A DNA stretch of 64,000 bases, taken from contig JAVBTX010000003.1 in NCBI GenBank assembly GCA_031555935.1, forward strand, positions 30,297-94,296, read 5' to 3'. Below the pieces are notes generated by a model, which did no database searches, was not told the DNA's origin, and saw only the letters and a list, made by a program, of their open reading frames with translations. This document shows positions 44,845-53,150 of the stretch, in pieces. Source of the stretch: Roseburia_C sp031555935 (GTDB lineage Bacteria > Bacillota > Clostridia > Lachnospirales > Lachnospiraceae). The position numbers were made by a program, and so were the translations under genes. The number at the start of each line of letters is the position of its first letter. The first letter of the stretch is position 1.

Positions 44845-45900
44845 ATGATACAAATTAACAAGAAAAATATTGCCATCTTTTTTGGTGGCTGTTCACCTGA
44901 ATACGAAGTTTCACTGCAATCTGCTTATGCAGTAATTACGCACATTGATACCACTCTCTATACCCCTATCTTAATCGGACTTGAACAGCATAACGGTCAG
45001 TGGTTCTGGTATCGTGGTGATGTCGATGCAATTCAGGCGGATTCCTGGTACACCGAACAGACATGTACACCAGTCTATCCTGCCACTAACAAAGCCATTC
45101 AAGGCTTACATTATTTTGAAAATCAAGTTTTAAAAACACTTTCTCTGGATGCCGCACTGCCTATTTTACATGGTAAAAATGGCGAGGATGGTACGGTTCA
45201 AGCGGTTCTTGAATTGAGTGGTATTCCCGTTATCGGCTGCAATCTGTTAAGCTCTGCACTTTGTATGGACAAGGTCTTAGCACACCAGCTTGTTAGTGCT
45301 GCTGGCATTCCGTCCGCCCGCTCGTTTTCGCTGACCTTTCCATATGATACATCACAGTTAAAAGAGGATGCTGACTCGCTAGGCTATCCGCTATTTGTGA
45401 AACCGGTTCGGGCTGGCTCATCTTTTGGCATTACCAGGGTTACCGCTGAGGCAGAATTACTGCCCGCGGTAAAATTAGCCTTTCGTTATGACAGCGAAGT
45501 TGTTTTAGAAGAAATGATTTCCGGTTTTGAAGTCGGCTGTGCCATTCTTGGAAATAAAGAACCGTTGATTGGTGAAGTGGATGAGATTGAATTATCGGAT
45601 GGATTCTTTGACTACACCGAAAAATATACCTTGAAATCTTCACAGATTCACGTTCCGGCGCGCATCTCAAGTGAAGTAGCAGATACGATTAAGCAAACGG
45701 CACTGACCATTTATCGTGTTTTGGGGTGCAGCGGCTTTGCTAGAGTTGACCTGTTTCTGACAAACGAGGGGTTGATTTATTTTAATGAAGTCAATACCAT
45801 TCCCGGCTTTACTGCGCACAGTCGTTTTCCGAACATGTTAAAAGCTGCTGGCTTCTCATTTGACGAAATCATCCGTCGGCTGCTGGAAATGGTGGTGTGA
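44845..45900 (+). CDS. vanG: VanG-type D-alanine:D-serine ligase
   Basis: A 351-residue ATP-grasp ligase that follows VanG very closely: FGGCSPEYEVSLQSAYAV, LHGKNGEDGTVQAVLELSGI, KPVRAGSSFGIT and NEVNTIPGFTAHSRFPNM. The omega-loop EKYTLKSS is the VanC/VanG form that accepts D-Ser rather than the Ddl form. It should make D-Ala-D-Ser for peptidoglycan ends with low vancomycin affinity. GAGGAG precedes the ATG. It overlaps the next gene (ATGA), a D-Ser supply module. No vanXY or vanRS is in the window, so resistance is not assured. Confidence 0.9.
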   Translation: MIQINKKNIAIFFGGCSPEYEVSLQSAYAVITHIDTTLYTPILIGLEQHNGQWFWYRGDVDAIQADSWYTEQTCTPVYPATNKAIQGLHYFENQVLKTLSLDAALPILHGKNGEDGTVQAVLELSGIPVIGCNLLSSALCMDKVLAHQLVSAAGIPSARSFSLTFPYDTSQLKEDADSLGYPLFVKPVRAGSSFGITRVTAEAELLPAVKLAFRYDSEVVLEEMISGFEVGCAILGNKEPLIGEVDEIELSDGFFDYTEKYTLKSSQIHVPARISSEVADTIKQTALTIYRVLGCSGFARVDLFLTNEGLIYFNEVNTIPGFTAHSRFPNMLKAAGFSFDEIIRRLLEMVV

Positions 45901-46910
45901 TGAAAGCGAAATCTTATGGCAGCATTGATTACTTCCGAATGCTGGCCGCTCTGCTTGTGGTTGCAATTCATACCGCCCCGCTGGCAACCTTGAATGCTGA
46001 CCTGGATTTTTTATTTACTTATTGTCTGGGGCGGATTGCGGTTCCGTTTTTCCTGGTTACGACCGGATTTTTTGTCTCCCAGGCTCCCGAACGGATTTAC
46101 CGGTATCTCATCAAAACCGGACTTTACTATCTTGGGGCAACACTCTTGTATTTACCACTGAGCTGGTATGCCGGAAATCTGCCCAAGGACTTTGGCGGTG
46201 CCTTAAAGATGCTTTTTTTTGACGGCACGTTTTATCATCTGTGGTATTTTCCGGCCATGATTTTAGGCTGTGTGATTGTCACTTTGCTCCTGAAAAAATC
46301 AATGAAAGCAGCCTTTTTCTATGTCGTGGTCGCCTACCTGATTGGATTATTTGGCGACAGCTATTATGGCATAATCGAAAACAATGCGGTGCTCAAGTCC
46401 ATCTACGAGGGATTATTTACATTTAGCAGCTATACCAGAAACGGCCTTTTCTTTACGCCAATTTTCCTTTTTCTTGGGGTGGTAATTGCCCGCGCGCACT
46501 CACTTTATAGCAAGCGCAGCTGCATTTGGGGATTGAGCTGCTCATCATTACTATTGCTGCTTGAGGGCTGGCTCACTTATCATTTTCAGCTGCAACGTCA
46601 TAACAGTATGTACTTGTGCCTGCTGCCAGTTATCTATTTTCTGTTTCAGTTACTGCTACAATGGCCCACTTATGCTCCAGTATATATCCGAAAAAGTGCA
46701 ATGCTAATCTTTATCATTCATCCGGCAGTCATTGTCGTTGTGCGCGCGATTGCCAAAAAGCTGGAGTTGAGCGACATTCTTGTCGACAATTCCATGATTC
46801 ATTATCTTACAGTATGTGTTATCTCATTGATTACGGCCTTTGTTTTGCAGGCTTGCATCGAAAGGGGGAAAGCTTTATGGTCCAGAAGGGACGTGCTTGG
46901 ATTGAATTAA
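45897..46910 (+). CDS. VanT-like membrane acyltransferase domain protein
   Basis: A 337-residue integral membrane protein of the acyltransferase-3 type with about ten helices (YFRMLAALLVVAIHTAP, IAVPFFLVTTGFF, YHLWYFPAMILGC). In VanT serine racemases this domain is the N-terminal half of one protein and is thought to take up L-Ser. Here it ends with a stop at 46910 and the racemase half follows in another frame with a 34-base overlap and its own ribosome site. It may therefore be a natural two-gene form or a frameshifted vanT. Confidence 0.85.
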   Translation: MMKAKSYGSIDYFRMLAALLVVAIHTAPLATLNADLDFLFTYCLGRIAVPFFLVTTGFFVSQAPERIYRYLIKTGLYYLGATLLYLPLSWYAGNLPKDFGGALKMLFFDGTFYHLWYFPAMILGCVIVTLLLKKSMKAAFFYVVVAYLIGLFGDSYYGIIENNAVLKSIYEGLFTFSSYTRNGLFFTPIFLFLGVVIARAHSLYSKRSCIWGLSCSSLLLLLEGWLTYHFQLQRHNSMYLCLLPVIYFLFQLLLQWPTYAPVYIRKSAMLIFIIHPAVIVVVRAIAKKLELSDILVDNSMIHYLTVCVISLITAFVLQACIERGKALWSRRDVLGLN

Positions 46911-47995
46911 ATATGAGTCATTTGATTCATAACGTGACACAGCTACAAAATATTTTGCCAGAAACATCTACGCTGATGCCGGTTTTAAAAGCCAATGCTT
47001 ATGGACATGATGCTGTGGCAACAAGTCAGGTGCTGCAAAATATGGGCATTCAGAATTTTTGCGTTGCGTCTGTCGCAGAAGGAATCGAACTTAGAAATGC
47101 TGGTATTACCGGACAAATATTAATTCTAGGATATACGCACCCAATGTTGTTTCCAGAGCTAGTACACTATGGGCTGAGCCAGACCATTATTGATTTTGCT
47201 TATGCTTTGGAGCTTAACAACTATGGCAAGCCGCTGCTGGTGCATGTGGGCGTTGATACCGGAATGCACCGCATTGGTATTCCTTACGATGAGCCAGAGC
47301 AAATCGTTAAGCTATGGGAGCTGACAAATCTAACGATTACCGGGGTGTTCTCACATCTATGTATGGCGGATGGCACATCGGAACGGGAACAATCCTTTTC
47401 TAACACACAGCAGCAGCGGTTTCAAGCCGTGATTGATGCTCTGCACCAAAGGGGGCACTGCCATTTTACAGTGCACATGCAAAGCAGCTACGGTTTGCTC
47501 AACTATCCAGACTGGCCGTTTGACTATGCCCGCGTTGGCATTGCCCTGTTTGGTGCTTTGAACCATTCCGGTGATACAATTGCCGCGGTCAATCTGAAAC
47601 CGGTGCTGAGTCTCAAAGCCCGCATTACTTGTATTCGAACCGTAACACATGGCGAAGGAGTCGGATATGGTCTGCAATTTACCGCGAATGGCGACCGTCA
47701 GATTGCTACCGTCTCAATTGGCTATGCTGACGGCATCCCGCGCCAACTGTCCAATCGCGGACAAGCTTTGGTACACGGTCGAAAAGTGCCGATTGTTGGG
47801 CTTATCTGCATGGACCAACTGATGCTCGATGTCACCGGAATTGAGGATATCTGCGCTGGAGACGAAGCGCTCTTTATCGGCTCGGATGGAAATGAGGAAA
47901 TTACGGCTGGTGAAATCGCCGCCTCAACCGGCACGATTACAAATGAAATCTTAAGTGGAATTGGACCTCGCGTTGAGCGTGTCGTTATTCCATAA
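46877..47995 (+). CDS. vanT: VanT-like serine/alanine racemase
   Basis: A 372-residue fold-type III PLP racemase. The PLP lysine is K38 in MPVLKANAYGHD, the tyrosine is in GVGYGLQF, and IGYADGIPR and MDQLMLDVT are conserved. The motif MQSSYGLLNYP is the VanT variant, pointing to L-Ser to D-Ser conversion. The ATG at 46877 follows AGGGGG at eight bases; the frame is open further upstream (to 46616) but that part reads through the acyltransferase gene. Together with the ligase it supplies D-Ala-D-Ser precursors. Confidence 0.88.
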   Translation: MVQKGRAWIELNMSHLIHNVTQLQNILPETSTLMPVLKANAYGHDAVATSQVLQNMGIQNFCVASVAEGIELRNAGITGQILILGYTHPMLFPELVHYGLSQTIIDFAYALELNNYGKPLLVHVGVDTGMHRIGIPYDEPEQIVKLWELTNLTITGVFSHLCMADGTSEREQSFSNTQQQRFQAVIDALHQRGHCHFTVHMQSSYGLLNYPDWPFDYARVGIALFGALNHSGDTIAAVNLKPVLSLKARITCIRTVTHGEGVGYGLQFTANGDRQIATVSIGYADGIPRQLSNRGQALVHGRKVPIVGLICMDQLMLDVTGIEDICAGDEALFIGSDGNEEITAGEIAASTGTITNEILSGIGPRVERVVIP

Positions 47996-48722
47996 TTCCA
48001 AAGCCGCTCTCATATGATGATATTGCCGCTGATGCTGACGTTACTGCCACGCTTACCGCCACACTTACTGCTGATGTTCCTGTTGATGTTGTGCCCACCG
48101 CCGGGGTCATCATCCTTGCTTCAAACACGGCTTTTTCATAGGCGGCTTTTTGCAGCCGTTGTTTTTCCAAATGTTTTTTATTTTGCTGTTCAATCTGACT
48201 GTTCTTCTTGGCCCGGCGGCTCCAGAAGCTATCCTTCGCCTTGTCGTTAAAAAGCTCCTCGCCCTTGCCATTCTGATAGCCCTTGTACCAGCCCATGCCG
48301 CGATAAGTTTCCTTGCTCTCGCCAAAATAATGGACAGCATAGGCACCACCACACCGATTGCACCAAGGGTCATGAAAGGCAAAATCATATTCCAATGTAT
48401 CCATTACCCACTTTTCATACTCCGGGTCATTCTTCATTGCTTCAAAACCTTTTTCAGAAATATGTACTGCGGTACTGCTTAACGCTTGTGACGGGTCCAC
48501 CGGCAAACGAGATATTTTATCGGCAATGTATTCTTTGTACTCCTCCATCGTCATCTCCTGCGTTGATACTTCACTGGCTTTGCTAACTCCTGCCGCTTCC
48601 TCTATTTTCCCCGCCAACGCTTTTATCATACTTTGATTTATTGAGCCATTTGCGGTGTGGGCTTTGGCAATGTTCGCATATGTCTGTGATGTGTGATTGA
48701 CATTAATTGAGTTTATCATAAT
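47985..48722 (-). CDS. Hypothetical protein, possibly DUF6033-like
   Basis: A 245-residue soluble protein with an Asn/Ala-rich N-terminus, a central segment MTMEEYKEYIADKISRLPVD / GFEAMKNDPEYEKWVMDTLE, a CxxC pair (WCNRCGGAY), a basic helical stretch and a Ser/Thr/Ala-rich low-complexity tail. It resembles hypothetical proteins common in Lachnospiraceae (DUF6033-like), but I am not certain. GGAGGA precedes the ATG at 48722. Its end overlaps the convergent racemase gene by 11 bases, with no terminator between. Confidence 0.6.
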   Translation of the reverse strand: MMINSINVNHTSQTYANIAKAHTANGSINQSMIKALAGKIEEAAGVSKASEVSTQEMTMEEYKEYIADKISRLPVDPSQALSSTAVHISEKGFEAMKNDPEYEKWVMDTLEYDFAFHDPWCNRCGGAYAVHYFGESKETYRGMGWYKGYQNGKGEELFNDKAKDSFWSRRAKKNSQIEQQNKKHLEKQRLQKAAYEKAVFEARMMTPAVGTTSTGTSAVSVAVSVAVTSASAAISSYESGFGIME

Positions 48723-48808
48723 TGCTCCTCCGTTCTCTTTGATACAGTTATCGACTTGCCTGCATCGTGAATGAAGGAAATTGTCGTGAATGGTCATTTA
48801 ATTGACGC

Positions 48809-48825
48809 AAAAAGTGTCTGGCACC
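48809..48825. repeat. Orphan REP-like motif
   Basis: AAAAGTGTCTGGCACC resembles the GTGTCxGGCACC core seen in repetitive extragenic elements of Firmicutes and other bacteria. No inverted partner or transposase is nearby. Confidence 0.3.
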
Positions 48826-48845
48826 GTTTGGGCTTCCATTCATCA

Positions 48846-50012
48846 TCACTCTTGTATTACATAACCTGCCTCATCTACTGAAATTTCGGTGGATATCTGC
48901 TCGATATATTGATAGAGCTGACCTGCCTCTGCTCCTGTCATTTGGGTGGTGCAGCCGCTCGTTGCTTTTGCACCAATCAGTTGAATACTCGTCTTGGCAT
49001 CATGATCAACCGTTACCTTAACCGCCATCGTGCGCTCGATGCTGGTTCCAAAAATAAAATTTCCCAGACTGTAACAGATTGGTTTCCCATTATAATATTC
49101 GATTCCCTGTAAGCAATGGGTATGTGAGCCAATAACCAGGTCAGCACCATTGTCAATATACTGTTTTGCCAGATAGGTCTGATAGCCCTGCGGATGGGCA
49201 TCATATTCCACCCCCCAATGAACAAATACCACCACATAATCACATCTTTGCTCTGCATCAGCAATGGCCTGACATAATGCTGTTCCATCATAAGTTGTAA
49301 ATACTCCTGGCAACTGATTGTCAATATTCCAATTCTCAACCGGTATCACACGAGATGCTGCTAGAAAGCCAAATGTCATCCCATTCTTTTCTATCGTTAT
49401 GGTCTCTTTGGCACGCTCTTTTGTTTCACCAGCACCAGCATATAAGATGCCATTTTCATCTAAGGTTGTAAACGTATCACTGAGTGCCTCACGCCCATAG
49501 TCTAAAATGTGATTGTTGGCTAGGGATACAATGTCTACCCCCATTTCCAGCAATGCACTGGCATAGCTTGGATTGGCCCGGAAGGTAAACTCTTTGTCCT
49601 CCATCGGAACGCCCCTTGTGCTGAATGGAAATTCTTGATTAATCATGGTGATATCAGCACTGGTCAATTCCGCTAACATTTCTTCTGAAAGTACCCCCGA
49701 AATCCCATTTTGACCATAGGTATTGAGAAAGGTATTGCCAAATAGAACATCGCCGGTAAATATCATCGTCGTCTCACTAACCTCAGACGGCATCTGCTGA
49801 GTTTCGGTTTCAGTTTCTTGTTCCAACGCTTCACCGGTCTGTGGCAGCGTCTCACTTTCAGCCGTGACCATTTCCGTGGATGCCACATCTGATGATGGTA
49901 CATCATTTTGCTGGCTCTTATCATCCTCCAAGCTGCGCCAATATAATATCCCCCCAAGCAGGACGGTAAAAATAAGCAAAACTATCACAGTAATTGTAAT
50001 TCTCTTTTTCAT
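48846..50012 (-). CDS. CapA-family metallophosphatase-like protein
   Basis: A 388-residue membrane-anchored protein: N-terminal hydrophobic helix (about 6-27), Glu/Thr-rich linker, then a CapA/PgsA domain (IFTGDVLFGNTF, SLANNHILDYGREAL, VFVHWGVEYDAHP, VIGSHTHCLQGIEYYNGKPI). The histidines and aspartates of the metallophosphatase site are in place. Family members act in capsular polyglutamate synthesis, but without capBC neighbours the role is open. The ATG at 50012 has GGAGG. Confidence 0.87.
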   Translation of the reverse strand: MKKRITITVIVLLIFTVLLGGILYWRSLEDDKSQQNDVPSSDVASTEMVTAESETLPQTGEALEQETETETQQMPSEVSETTMIFTGDVLFGNTFLNTYGQNGISGVLSEEMLAELTSADITMINQEFPFSTRGVPMEDKEFTFRANPSYASALLEMGVDIVSLANNHILDYGREALSDTFTTLDENGILYAGAGETKERAKETITIEKNGMTFGFLAASRVIPVENWNIDNQLPGVFTTYDGTALCQAIADAEQRCDYVVVFVHWGVEYDAHPQGYQTYLAKQYIDNGADLVIGSHTHCLQGIEYYNGKPICYSLGNFIFGTSIERTMAVKVTVDHDAKTSIQLIGAKATSGCTTQMTGAEAGQLYQYIEQISTEISVDEAGYVIQE

Positions 50013-50097
50013 TGTAAATCCTCCATTTCCCCATTTTATCAATTATTTTTACAATCCGCAAGCTTTGCCCCATTCCCACAAACTGGCATGGTTATTT

Positions 50098-50137
50098 ATG
50101 TCAAAACTGGACTTTTCAAAAGGGGCAGTCTTGACAT
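50098..50137 (+). promoter_or_regulatory. Hairpin with embedded -35 box upstream of ECF S gene
   Basis: ATGTCAAAACT (50098-50108) and AGTCTTGACAT (50127-50137) form an 11-base stem with one mismatch, and TTGACA lies in the right arm. It may be an operator or attenuator; no riboswitch consensus is recognised in the 140 bases before the gene. Confidence 0.35.
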
Positions 50138-50185
50138 AAGATAGTTTCATCAAGCTTGAAATTTTATAAATGAGAGGTCTTATCT

Positions 50186-50755
50186 ATGAAAGATACAAAA
50201 AAACTCGTAATTGCCGCTTTAATGGCAAGCTTTACCTGTGTTGCGACGATGATTATTAAAATTCCCACCCCAACCTTGGGATATATCCACCTCGGTGACG
50301 GGCTAGTGCTTCTATGTGGTATCATCTTAGGTCCACTCGGCGGTGCTCTATCGGCTGGCATTGGTTCGATGTTTGCCGATATCTTTTCCGGCTATGTTAG
50401 CTGGGCACCGGCTACTTTAATCATCAAGGCATTGACCGCATTTGTTGCTGGACTGCTGTTTCGCCAATTTAGACGACTGTTTCAAAAACGACGTAATACG
50501 CAGTCCCTTTCTATTATCCTTGGTGGACTGATTGGTGAAGCAATTATGGTGACCGGTTATTTTCTCTATGAAACCGGGTTAGCTGCCCTTGCCAGTGGTG
50601 GCTTCAACCGTTTGACGCTCTCGGCCGGATTTTTGAGTGCCGCCGCCGGTGTTCCTTTTAATATTGTGCAAGGTGTCTTTGGCATTATTATCGCTCTGGT
50701 CTTACTGCCTATTTTATCAAAAATCAAAGATATCCGGGATTGGATTACCGTGTAA
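50186..50755 (+). CDS. ECF transporter S component
   Basis: A 189-residue membrane protein with six predicted helices and the S-component signature VIAALMASFTCVATM, GYIHLGDGLVLL and GPLGGALSAGIGSMFADI. S components capture vitamins or metals and work with a shared EcfA-EcfT module, not in this window. The substrate is not identifiable from sequence. GAGAGG precedes the ATG. Confidence 0.87.
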   Translation: MKDTKKLVIAALMASFTCVATMIIKIPTPTLGYIHLGDGLVLLCGIILGPLGGALSAGIGSMFADIFSGYVSWAPATLIIKALTAFVAGLLFRQFRRLFQKRRNTQSLSIILGGLIGEAIMVTGYFLYETGLAALASGGFNRLTLSAGFLSAAAGVPFNIVQGVFGIIIALVLLPILSKIKDIRDWITV

Positions 50756-50812
50756 CCTAATCCCAGATTAGGTTACACTATAACCCCAATCCCAGATTGA
50801 GTTACGCTATCC
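50751..50812 (+). terminator. Terminator hairpin and degenerate second copy
   Basis: GTGTAACCTAATC and GATTAGGTTACAC (around 50751-50777) form a 12-bp hairpin overlapping the ECF S stop codon. The next 35 bases repeat the pattern imperfectly (CCAATCCCAGATTGAGTTA), like a decayed duplicate. No T-run is present, so termination strength is uncertain. Confidence 0.5.
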
Positions 50813-50830
50813 AGCCCCGGATATCATATT

Positions 50831-52921
50831 TTATTTCATTCGTTCCGCTGTTAATATCTGGACACTTCTCGGATGCAGATGAATCTCACCATCTAATACA
50901 GTCTTCGGCACGCCAACAAATCCCGATTCCAGCCAGGTATCGACACTGACATTCCAATACATATCCATTGGCAGCTTGGGAAGTGCTAACGTCTGTGGCT
51001 CCCAATGAGCATTAATCGCCAAATATACGATATCCTCCTCTGTTTCATCTGCACTTTTTCCGGCATACATGACACCGATTACATGGGTATCCCACTGATA
51101 ATCATCCCGCCACGGCTCTGCACTATGCAGACTAATTTCAGGATAGCCGGTCGAGGATACCGCCATTTTCTTGCGAATCACAGGATGTCGTTTGCGAAAT
51201 TCAATCATGTAACGGAAAAATTCATAGATTTCCTGGTACGCTTCCAATCTCGACCAATCTAGCCAGGAAATCATATTGTCCTGACAATAAGGGTTGTTAT
51301 TCCCAAATTGCGTATTGCAAAATTCATCACCCGCCAAAAACATTGGCGTTCCACGGCTGGTCATCAAGACTGCACACGCATTGCGGATGAGCCGCCGCCG
51401 CAGCTTCATCACCTCGGGATTATCGGTTTCACCCTCAATGCCGCAATTCCAACTGCGATTACTGTTCTCACCATCTGCGTTATTCCAGCCATTTGCCTCA
51501 TTATGCTTTTCATTATAGGAATATAAATCATACAAGGTAAATCCGTCATGGCAGGTAATAAAATTAACGGATGCCTCCCAGCCTCTGGTATCAGGATGAT
51601 ACAAATCCATTGAACCAGTAATTCTGGTTGCTGCTGACCAAGCCATTCCCGTATCGCCTTTTAAAAAACTGCGGATATCGTCACGATATCTTCCATTCCA
51701 TTCTGCAAAACGGTTCCATGACGGAAAACTGCCCACCTGATACAGACCGCCTGCATCCCATGCCTCGGCAATCAGCTTAACCGAGCCAAGAATCGGATCA
51801 AAGGCGAGACTCTGTAACAGCGGTGGTTTGCTCATTGGTGAACCATCCTCATTACGTCCCATGATGGAGGCTAAGTCAAAGCGAAAGCCATCAATTCGAT
51901 ACGCCGTTACCCAATAGCGCAAACACTCTAAAATCAACTGCTGAACAATTGGATGATTGCAATTTAAGGTATTGCCACAACCGCTGTAATTGAAATAGTG
52001 CCCATCTGGGGTCAGCATATAATAAATATTGTTATCAATCCCTTTGAAGGAAAAAAATGGACCATTTTCATTTCCTTCTGCCGTATGATTAAAAACTACG
52101 TCAAGAATTACTTCGATGCCATTTTCTTTTAACATTTTGATTAGGTTTTTTAATTCATTTCCTTCGCGATTGTACTCAATCTTGGCGCTATAACCCGTAT
52201 TCGGTGAGAAAAAGCTAACGGTATTATAACCCCAGTAGTTCAATAACTCTTTTCCGTCATACACACGGCTGTCTTTTACTTCATCAAACTCAAAAATGGG
52301 CATAAGCTCTACCGCATTTACACCCAGTTCTTTCAAATATGGTATTTTCTCCTGCAAGGCCGCAAATGTCCCCGGCACCGTCTTAATGCTACTGTCTGCC
52401 TTGGTAAATCCACGCACATGAAGCTCGTAAATAATCAAGTCTTCCATCGGTATCGTACTGTGCTTAAAGTCCCCCCAATCAAAATCATTGCGGACTACTC
52501 TGGCCTTATATGCCATCGAAGAATGTTCCCGGCCCCAGACACTCTGCCCGGTAACTGCCTTCGCATAGGGGTCGAGCAAATATTGATGCTTATCAAATAT
52601 AATTCCTTTTTGTGGTTCATAGGGACCATCCATTTGATAAGCATATTCAAACTCTTCAATATCCAGCTCAAACACAATCATCGAATATACATTGCCAATC
52701 CGGTAATTGTTTGGAAACGGCAACACCGCGTATGGCTCCTCCTCGGTTCGGTGAAACAGCAAAAGTTCACAGGATGTCGCCTGATTGGAGTGAATCGTAA
52801 AATTCACTCCACCAGGTATCGCCGTTGCCCCATTGATATCGTAAAACCCCGGCCGTACATCATATCCTGAGATAGTATCAAATGCTCTCATATGACTATT
52901 TCGACTCGCCACTTTTCCCAT
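50831..52921 (-). CDS. glgX: GlgX-type glycogen debranching enzyme, GH13
   Basis: A 696-residue isoamylase-type enzyme. An N-terminal CBM48-like domain (about 20-130) precedes the GH13 barrel with the four regions visible: DVVFNH (274-279), GFRFDLAS with nucleophile D349, IAEAWDAG with acid/base E386 and TCHDGF with D459. It hydrolyses alpha-1,6 branches of glycogen or limit dextrins in the cytoplasm. It is the last gene of the PadR operon, 18 bases after pspC, without other glycogen genes nearby. Confidence 0.92.
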   Translation of the reverse strand: MGKVASRNSHMRAFDTISGYDVRPGFYDINGATAIPGGVNFTIHSNQATSCELLLFHRTEEEPYAVLPFPNNYRIGNVYSMIVFELDIEEFEYAYQMDGPYEPQKGIIFDKHQYLLDPYAKAVTGQSVWGREHSSMAYKARVVRNDFDWGDFKHSTIPMEDLIIYELHVRGFTKADSSIKTVPGTFAALQEKIPYLKELGVNAVELMPIFEFDEVKDSRVYDGKELLNYWGYNTVSFFSPNTGYSAKIEYNREGNELKNLIKMLKENGIEVILDVVFNHTAEGNENGPFFSFKGIDNNIYYMLTPDGHYFNYSGCGNTLNCNHPIVQQLILECLRYWVTAYRIDGFRFDLASIMGRNEDGSPMSKPPLLQSLAFDPILGSVKLIAEAWDAGGLYQVGSFPSWNRFAEWNGRYRDDIRSFLKGDTGMAWSAATRITGSMDLYHPDTRGWEASVNFITCHDGFTLYDLYSYNEKHNEANGWNNADGENSNRSWNCGIEGETDNPEVMKLRRRLIRNACAVLMTSRGTPMFLAGDEFCNTQFGNNNPYCQDNMISWLDWSRLEAYQEIYEFFRYMIEFRKRHPVIRKKMAVSSTGYPEISLHSAEPWRDDYQWDTHVIGVMYAGKSADETEEDIVYLAINAHWEPQTLALPKLPMDMYWNVSVDTWLESGFVGVPKTVLDGEIHLHPRSVQILTAERMK

Positions 52922-52939
52922 TAATTAACCATGCCTTTC

Positions 52940-53128
52940 TCACATTTGTTCTGGTATAATAATCGCTGCTATAATATATGCAATCAGACCTGCTCCGGTA
53001 CATGCAATTAATACCCATATTAAACGAATTAAGGTTGGATCAATATTTAAGTATTCTCCCATACCTCCACAAACTCCACATAATACACGATTGTTGCGTG
53101 ATTTAAATAAACGTTTTGGTTCTTCCAT
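52940..53128 (-). CDS. PspC domain small membrane protein
   Basis: A 62- to 64-residue PspC protein: KRLFKSRNNRVLCGVCGGMG, then one hydrophobic helix ending in IIPEQM. PspC proteins sense or buffer membrane stress. Two ATGs compete; the second (53128) has the better distance to AGGAGGA, the first would give 53134. Embedded in the PadR-DUF1700-DUF4097 operon, which fits an envelope-stress role. Confidence 0.9.
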   Translation of the reverse strand: MEEPKRLFKSRNNRVLCGVCGGMGEYLNIDPTLIRLIWVLIACTGAGLIAYIIAAIIIPEQM

Positions 53129-53150
53129 TGTCATTTCCTCCTATTTTTTA

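Noticed and set aside
46616..46876. N-terminal extension of the racemase frame
   Set aside because: It overlaps the acyltransferase gene in another frame; the ATG at 46877 has the ribosome site and starts the racemase domain.
50043..50185. Riboswitch upstream of the ECF S component
   Set aside because: No TPP, FMN, cobalamin, preQ1 or other consensus could be recognised; only a simple hairpin is visible.
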